Below, piece by piece: positions 57,851 through 64,000 of a stretch of DNA of 64,000 nucleotides (positions within the stretch are counted from its first letter, which is position 1; the number at the start of each line of letters is the position of its first letter). The stretch lies in assembly GCA_024036415.1 (NCBI GenBank), contig JAMWET010001298.1, forward strand, positions 289,501-353,500. The letters run 5' to 3'. Both the position numbers and the translations under genes were made by a program. Source of the stretch: Prochilodus magdalenae. Lineage: Eukaryota; Chordata; Actinopteri; Characiformes; Prochilodontidae. The notes under the pieces were generated by a model. The model made no database searches and was not told where the DNA came from. It worked only from the letters and a program-made list of their open reading frames with translations.

Positions 57851-57989
57851 GTGGCGCTGATGCTTAGGTGTCTGGGGGTTCTGATGTGATCGCTCCAGAG
57901 AAATTCTAGTGCTTAACTAAGAAGTGGAGAGAAAGAAGGAAGGAGAGAAAGACCTTATTATTATTATCATTAATAATGATAATAATAAT

Positions 57990-58560
57990 AAGCTTTATTT
58001 ACACTCATCAATTAAGGAATAGATGCACCCAGAAGGAAGTGCTGAACTTCTATGCTATTGGGAAAGAAGATAAAGGTCACCAGGACCAATACATGATATA
58101 AAAACTGATATGGGCAATATTTATTGAGCTACACATACAGAAATGGTGTCTCTCAGTATGGAGAGCCACCTTGGCGTCGAGTTGTAGAGGTTTCTAATGG
58201 TCCTGCGATAATCCATCCCATGCAGCTTGAAGCTTCTCACACAGTTCCTGCAAATTTAGTGGTAGGGATGGAGGTGGAGTAACACCAAGCCTTCTGGACA
58301 TGAGACATCCAACAAGAAACTGTTCATCTTGGCACTGACCATGGTGCCTTCAAACACAGATTCATCAGCCATTTCCACCAAGACAACAGCGGGACTCATC
58401 ACTGAAGATGACCATCCTGCATTCTGAGTCACCTCATGACAGTCTGGCACAACACCATTGCCGTCTTTGTTGATGCTGGCGTGGTTTTAAGGGCAGTCAT
58501 TGTATCAGTTCATGCAGTCCTGCATTTTGCAGCTGTATTCATGATGAAACAGGAAAGGAC
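57990..58560 (-). mobile_element. Tc1-like relic, family T1, catalytic Asp to 3' end
   Basis: In reverse complement, 58390-58413 encodes VIFSDESR, the canonical first catalytic Asp motif of Tc1-type transposases, followed by CCLGGNG. The downstream half matches 33240-33605, and the upstream edge overlaps the family's 5' text (GTGCCAGACTGTCATG). Many stops. A compound ATT/AAT array lies at 57956-57992 next to its 3' end. Confidence 0.8.
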
Positions 58561-59150
58561 CTTTGTCCCAATCAGAATCTGATTGTCCAGTATGACTGCT
58601 GTAACATTAGCATCACTCTTACTGGAGCTAAGATGGGTCATTATCTCTCCTCTGCCAAACTTTACTGTTCATGGTCCACCTGGCATCCAACTTTGAATTT
58701 GACCATCACGCTGTAAGAGAGTAAAGTGTGATTTATCACAACAGAGAACACGTTTTTACTGCTCCAGTGTCCAGTGAAGGCTTGCTTCCCACCATTCCAC
58801 CCGACACCTATTATTGCACAGTGTGATCTTAGACTTCTGAGCAGCTGTTCGCCCATGAAAGCCCATTTCATGAAACTCCTGCTGCACAGTTCCTGTGCTG
58901 AAGTTCCTAATGTGTCAGTGAGGATAGACCTCATATGATGGAAACGTCTTCGGGCAGTAAGGGGTACAGTTACTCAAGCCATCCCAACAACTCCTTGATG
59001 CTTTTGCATCATTTCTCTTGTGAAAAAAACAGTTCCACAACACTTTCACCACAAGCCAAAACACTGGCAAGCAATTCATTAGAGTGGAACTCTTCTGCCA
59101 TCGCATTGCCTATATCTTCACGGATTTCTAAGTATTAAACCATTAATGCT
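58500..59150 (-). mobile_element. Tc1-like relic, family T3
   Basis: In reverse complement, 58934-58662 gives a transposase-like order: SFMKWAFMGEQLLRSL (compare the MGFHGRAAARKP region), FTGHWSSKNVFSVVINHT (compare HWTxxxWKRVLFTDES) and continuation SDANVTAVILDNQIL at about 58600. A divergent family from T1. It directly abuts or interrupts the T1 copy at 57990-58560; the exact junction was not resolved. Confidence 0.65.
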
Positions 59151-59440
59151 TCCAAAATGGTAACTTGCATGGGTTTCAAAACAACAGTCCAAATAGGCTA
59201 ATACATCTGCTTTAATCAGCCCCGGTAGGTCAGTCTGTTAGAAAAGCTTGAGTGCTTCACAACAGTACGTCTGTTTGTAGGATGTATATGGTTACCTGTA
59301 TTACCCGAAAGTGACTTGTAAGTGCCTTAACCAAGACTAATTAATGTTATGTAGCAAATTCATTTGCAGTAATCAGTGCATAATGTACTGCTCAGATTCT
59401 TCATTTGTTTCTATAATTTGTTAATCAAATAGCTGAAACA
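59151..59440. other. Nothing recognised
   Basis: Mixed spacer, no supported feature. Confidence 0.5.
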
Positions 59441-60180
59441 GGTGACTTGGGTGTGACTGCTTGTAAGTCTAAGTTTAATTAACTGCTTGTGTTCGGCTGC
59501 TTTCTCTGATTATGTCCATAATAAAGCTTTATCTTTGGCTTTTGGCCTTTTAAGCTTCAGTGATTATTTGGATTTTTTGCAGCCCATTAACTAAGAGCGG
59601 CAAAACTTGCCGCTGTTATTAGCTGCGCAGTGACCGTGCCTACTTGGCTGTGTGTCTCTCTGTTTACCAGTGAAGAGGTTGGGCTCCTGGACGCGTGATG
59701 GCTTCCACAGAATTGGCACATTAATTAAATTCACACCACGGTGCGTGTTATTCTACTCCATTGCATAAATGCAGTGCAGCTATGCCATAGACCCACTTTT
59801 TTTTTCTCTCTTTCCTCCTCCCTCTCTCCTTCTTGCGGTCCCTCCACCGCTGCCCGGATTAGAATGTCGTTTTTACAGCCAACCAGGAACACGTTCCCTA
59901 TCGCTGCACTTGAATTATTGTTATGTAGCTTGGGGCCTGTGTTCAAAATCACTGAATAATTGCAATCAGATTATTCTAATCAAGTGCTGGAACTGTAATT
60001 ATAGGTTGCAGTCATTTAAACTGCCCTGGAAGTCCCATCCGCCGATTGCAGGCATATTAAAAGTTTATGTCCGAGATAAAATTAATGAAGAGGATTGTAA
60101 TCGTTCGCACGGCTTGAGAGGTGCCACGCGTGGGACTCGGCTGTGGAGGTGACTGACCGCTGCAGAACTGCTGTCCACTG
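59441..60180. promoter_or_regulatory. Strong conserved-element candidate
   Basis: Repeat-poor, with TAATTA at 59996-60001, TCAGATTATTCTAATCAAG near 59966 (paired GATTA sites) and a long balanced 60000-60130 stretch. The + frame 59769-60152 has no domain. A pyrimidine tract occurs at 59797-59835. Confidence 0.45.
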
Positions 60181-60870
60181 CCCTCTCCCCACTCTAGTAC
60201 ATTACCATGGCATGAATAAATAAATAAACAAGCGCATGCATTAGGAATATATCCCTGTGCTCATTTGCATATGCTGCCAATGACCTCATTTGCACCTGGG
60301 CCCATGTTTTCGTGTCAACGTGAAATGTTAGGTGACTCCCAGTGCCGCCAAGCCTGTCAGAAAGGCATGCGAATTACAATCCCTTGTGCGTGTGACAGCA
60401 CCACCACGGCCATAATCCTGTTTACCCACATCCGCATCTTCATGTCACTCGACATAAATGCAGAAGAGAGAGTTTGAGGACTCCTCGGGAGGCAGCGTGT
60501 GCGCATCTGTCTGTGTGCGTGCGTGGTGCGTTTTGGTGGCGGGGCCATGGTCAGAGCTCATAATTCAATATGACTAATCATGGAGGCTGCTGCCAAATCA
60601 GGAGCCTTGGCTGACAAAATCAAGCCAGCAGTAATTCGATAAGGCTGCAGTGGTCCATAGAGGAGGTAGAGAGAGTGGGACAACATAGCAGCATGCGACA
60701 CAATGCGGAATGTGGTGCATAATATATGATTTCTTAATCATTTAGTGCAGCTTTGACCTTCGCGATGCTAATAATGCAGAAGACTGCAGTTTGCAAACGA
60801 GTCTCTATCCAATGAATGCATGTTTAAGTGACATGAGCGTCCTGACCAGGCCCAGAAGACCAGTGTTCTG
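60181..60870. promoter_or_regulatory. Strong conserved-element candidate with POU octamer
   Basis: Perfect octamer ATTTGCAT at 60263-60270, continuing ATGCTG, and a second CATTTGCACCTGGG (E-box CACCTG) at about 60287-60300. Repeat-poor. Includes GCGTGTGCGCATC-type alternating purine-pyrimidine at about 60494-60530. Confidence 0.45.
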
Positions 60871-61305
60871 ACTAATCAAGCCATTCACATGTTGGAGCTT
60901 GTTTTGAAATATTATATTTGACCACTTTGTGGTGCTTCCAAGGTTCTCGTCAGGAAGTGTTGTGTTAACACCAGTATTTTGATTGTTTGGTCATGGGAAT
61001 GTTTAAATGTTGGAATCTGGACTGTACTGTAGTGTTTCTTTTATGGTTTACTCTTGGAATGTGGGATATCAGCCCATGAGAACTGTATGTATGGAGAGTA
61101 GTCATGTAGAAGAGCATTTACTTACAACGCTGTTTACCACATCTTCCTCTTTGCTGATGCCACAGTATTCAAACCACATGGTCGTTTGGTCTTAATGGAA
61201 GTTGCTTGATGACTCCAGATGTTTGTATTTTATCTTTAGCTACCTTACAACATGTTTACCAGTATTGTTTTTGTGCATTCGTATGTATTGTCAATGTCCA
61301 CTGAA
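60871..61305. other. Nothing recognised
   Basis: Mixed spacer, no supported feature. Confidence 0.5.
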
Positions 61306-61525
61306 AATAATATATCTCAATTTTTGTTGATTGGAGAGCAGTTTACACTGTGTTAATATTTCATGAGGAATGGACCAACAGAAATGGCTCTAATTTGCTT
61401 GAATAAAGAGTCTGATTCCGTTGACTTACCTTACAATTAAACAAGGCTTTTGCCCTCTCCTGTAAAGTTGCCGTTTTGGAGATACTTGTTTTTGTTTGGA
61501 CTGTGATGGTATGTCACATATGTAC
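61306..61525 (+). mobile_element. MITE family M1 copy
   Basis: TATATCTCAATTTTTGTTG at the left, ATGGACCAACAGAAATGG in the middle and GGAGATACTTG, then TTTTTGTTTGGAC at the right give the same order as 39005-39262. No coding capacity. Confidence 0.7.
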
Positions 61526-61675
61526 ATATGTAAAAAAAACATTTTTTAAATTTTGGAAACAACATTTACAAAATGATTTGTTTTTCTGTTTTGTGGTTTT
61601 TATTCTTTTGTGACACTTTAAGTTTAAATAAGTTCATGGTCATATGCTAAATCCTTTGCTATACTTTTAATTAGA
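61526..61675. other. AT-rich spacer
   Basis: Nothing recognised. Confidence 0.5.
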
Positions 61676-62305
61676 TAAGATAATCCTTTATTGATCCCAC
61701 AGTGGGGAAATTTACAATGCCACAGCAGCACAGAGGAAAGAACAGAAGTGTCAGGAAACAAACAAATAATAAATAAGATCTATATACACAATAAATACAG
61801 AAAATATAAATAGTAGAAATAGAAATAGATTCCTGAGTTTTATTATACATAGTAGAAACAGAAATAGACTACTGAATTTTTATTGCACATAGTCGAAATA
61901 GCCTATTGTAGAAGTAGACTACTGTAGAAATACTGAGAGTAGTGTAGAAATAGACTACGGAGGACAACGGATGTTATACAGTCTGACAGCGGCCGGAAGG
62001 AAGGATCTGCGGTATCACTCCTTCACACACCGCGGGTGCAGCAGCCGGGCACTGAAGGAGCTGCCCAATGCTTTCACAGAGTGGTACATGGGGTGGGACA
62101 GGTTCTTCAACATGGGTTTGAACTTAGTCCTCATTCTCCTGTCTCCCACCACCTCCACTGGGTCAAGAGGACACCCCAGGACAGAGCTGGACTTCTGGAT
62201 GATTCTGTTCAGTCTCTTCCTGTCAGCATTGGAGATGCTGCTGCTCCAGCAGACCACTCCATCAAAGATGGCTGATGCCACCACAGCATGGACCAGAACT
62301 GTATA
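61676..62305 (-). mobile_element. CR1/Rex1-like LINE, 5'-truncated, reverse transcriptase C-terminus and 3' UTR
   Basis: The - strand frame 62284-62015 encodes the distal part of a non-LTR reverse transcriptase (FDGVVCWSSSIS, RLNRIIQKSSSVLG, then RYRRSFLPAAVRLYN after one stop, with TGA probably from a decayed CGA). The 3' UTR runs to about 61676 and ends GGGATCAATAAAGGATTA, then TCTTATC, a typical CR1-group 3' end. About 630 bp remains of an element usually several kb long. Dead. Confidence 0.85.
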
Positions 62306-62384
62306 TTTACTGTTATCTCTTCTTTTAGTACAGTGCTCAGCTACAAATAAAGGTTAACTGGTTGATTGCTTGATTGATTGATTA

Positions 62385-62418
<34 letters not shown>

Positions 62419-62424
62419 TGATTG
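62306..62424 (+). repeat. (GATT)n array, probable retroelement tail
   Basis: ACAAATAAAGGTTAACTGG is followed by 15 or so GATT/TTGA units (62360-62424). An AATAAA plus tetranucleotide tail suggests the + strand 3' end of a second, mostly lost retroelement abutting the truncated 5' end of the - strand LINE. Confidence 0.6.
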
Positions 62425-63010
62425 TAAGTTTTCCTAAAACATGTGTCCAAGTAAACAACCTTTCTAGCACAGCTCATATTCTAGCTTGTATTTGCTGCTG
62501 CAGTTAGGCTTCAGTCCACGTGCAGCTCCCTGAGCATAATCCCCCGCACTAGGAGAACCTGGCTCGCAGACTAAGCGCCGCGCTCTTCATCACGCAATGC
62601 TCGCCTGCTCATCAGAGCACCGTGAACCAGCGAACAAAAGGCATTGCTAATTTACAGTAATAATCAGCCACGAAATAAGCAGCACCTATGTGTTGTTAAA
62701 CACACAGGGGCTTATTTAAATTGATCGTAATGGCTTTCACCGTCATTCCTGAGACTTCATGCTTTGCTCTTAGTTATTGTCAGAAAAGCAGGTCACGTCG
62801 TAATCTTTTTGTCGTACCCATATAAGGCCCTAATCCCATATACACCGGCAAAGAGGCACATTTGCATATCTTGTGAGGATTGGAAAGGGTGATATATCAT
62901 TGAGCGGGCATATTTTTGGACTGCTTAGCATTACTTAGCATTGCTCAAACATATTTTCTTCTGTCTGGAATGGCAGTGGTGCATGAGTAAGTGGCTCGAT
63001 GAGGCCAATA
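62425..63010. promoter_or_regulatory. Strong conserved-element candidate with POU octamer
   Basis: Perfect octamer ATTTGCAT at 62860-62867, followed by ATC. Repeat-poor balanced sequence from 62500, with GCTAATTTACAGTAATAATC near 62646. Ends near TATATCATTGAGCGGGC at 62893. Confidence 0.45.
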
Positions 63011-63149
63011 TCAATATATACACACACCTAATTAATAGCAGCTGAATGTGCTAGAATGCTGGAGTAATAAGGATGCTGAGTCTGACACGTCAGTCATTCC
63101 CAGCACCACTTTTAGCACACTAAATCTCTCCACACTGCCCTGATTAACT

Positions 63150-63570
63150 AACTTCAACATACATATCATGACTGGTTTATGGTATGCCATAATAAATGAT
63201 GTCATGGACATGTGTAAACACTCATCGTCAAAGGAATAGTTGCACAAAGAGTTGCACCCTTGTTGAGAGAGTTGAATCAACCGACAGGAATGAAACTCGG
63301 TGGATAGGTTTGACATTGTGAGACATGCGAATGATTGTACCTTATTGCTTATTGTTGTACCTGTCTGACCTAACATCCATGATTACAAACATTCAGCGAG
63401 CAGTGATGCCCTCCATGAGTCATCCTGTTAGTACCAGCACATAGGCAGACATAGGGCTACAGGCACGCAAGCCGTTACGGCAACTGCTTTTATCACCAGG
63501 TCATCATCGCCAAAGACTGCAATGGTGTCGTGCCAGACTGTCATGGAGTGACTTAGAATTAAAGCAGGTC
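63150..63570 (+). mobile_element. Tc1-like relic, family T1, 5' half
   Basis: Matches 45230-45600: GGTTTATGGTATGCC, ACCGACAGGAATGAAAC, GCAGTGATGCCCTCC, then ATGAGTCATCCTG and GTGCCAGACTGTCATGG. The helix-turn-helix frame is interrupted. The 3' half is missing. A - strand shadow frame covers 63032-63376. Confidence 0.75.
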
Positions 63571-64000
63571 AGTGCCGAGTCAAAATACAAATACTGTTCT
63601 TATTTATTATAAACTTTACATGCTAGAGACTATAACTTTAATTTTGCCCAAAGGTGTAGTGTTGTTCCTTTGAGTGGTCAAACAACTCAATCCAAGGCTT
63701 TAGTGCACATCCATGCTAACAACAATGATAATGTTTTTTTCTACATGAATAAATGAAGAACAATCACAGAAGACACTCAGTGTTGGACTTACCATCTTAC
63801 ATATTTTATTTACAGTCTCCTGATTACAAAGCTGGATTACAGCGCTCCTGAAAGAGATGATTTCAACAGATTCAACAGATCTTGCTTGATCGAGTATTGA
63901 ATCTTAGTGTAATGCATGACTGAGTGTGTAACAAAATTACTACATCTGATTAGTCACTGCTAAACTAATTTGCATAATGTTTGTCCAGAATAAGAAAAAG
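63571..64000. other. Spacer with a POU octamer at 63968-63975
   Basis: Mixed sequence with a tandem TTCAACAGA word (63859-63877) and a perfect ATTTGCAT at 63968-63975 close to the window end, perhaps the start of another regulatory block. No gene. Confidence 0.45.

Overview
This looks like non-coding DNA from a ray-finned (teleost) fish nuclear genome. There are no bacterial-style operons, the sequence is about 60% A+T with scattered CpG, and simple-sequence arrays and decayed teleost-type repeats fill much of it. The repeats include Tc1/mariner relics, CR1/Rex1-like LINE ends, a tRNA-headed SINE, and short elements with terminal inverted repeats. The MITE and Tc1 flavours resemble those of otophysan fish (tetras, catfishes). 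That placement is an impression from memory, not a tested result.

I find no complete protein-coding gene. The best coding candidates are two short, splice-bounded open segments on the + strand: 34911-35001 (91 bp, phase 0 in, phase 1 out) and 54575-54640 (66 bp, phase 1 in, phase 1 out). Their phases join without a stop across a 19.6 kb interval, so much of the window may be intron. Neither peptide was recognised, and comparable decoys occur elsewhere, so this is tentative. The longest ORF (49701-50345) is probably chance. A coiled-coil-like ORF relic at 56890-57297 (- strand) looks like decayed transposon coding sequence.

Layout. 0-6 kb: AT-rich DNA with more balanced patches at 0.9-1.5, 3.5-4.3 and 5.65-6.3 kb. 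4.5-7.8 kb: a local direct duplication of about 410-420 bp, a LINE tail and a MITE. 8.5-9.2, 11.9-14.8, 16-20.6 and 21.7-25.2 kb: long repeat-poor blocks with homeodomain- and POU-type motifs that resemble conserved non-coding enhancers. 26-34 kb: mostly AT-rich, with a degenerate ATTGT-type array at 29.1-29.5 kb. 34-37 kb: an enhancer-like block, candidate exon 1, and hAT-like and SINE repeats. 37.2-39.4 kb: a repeat knot with an AT/TC/AT palindrome and a separate strong hairpin. 40-50 kb: enhancer-like blocks and a Tc1 relic. 52.5-54.7 kb: enhancer-like block, SINE, LINE tail, candidate exon 2. 55.8-59.2 kb: three Tc1 relics and other repeats. 59.4-64 kb: enhancer-like blocks with perfect POU octamers, a LINE fragment and a last Tc1 relic.

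The overall picture is a regulatory gene desert or a giant intron near a developmental gene. Conservation cannot be measured from one sequence, so every enhancer-like call is an inference from low repeat content, balanced composition and motif content.
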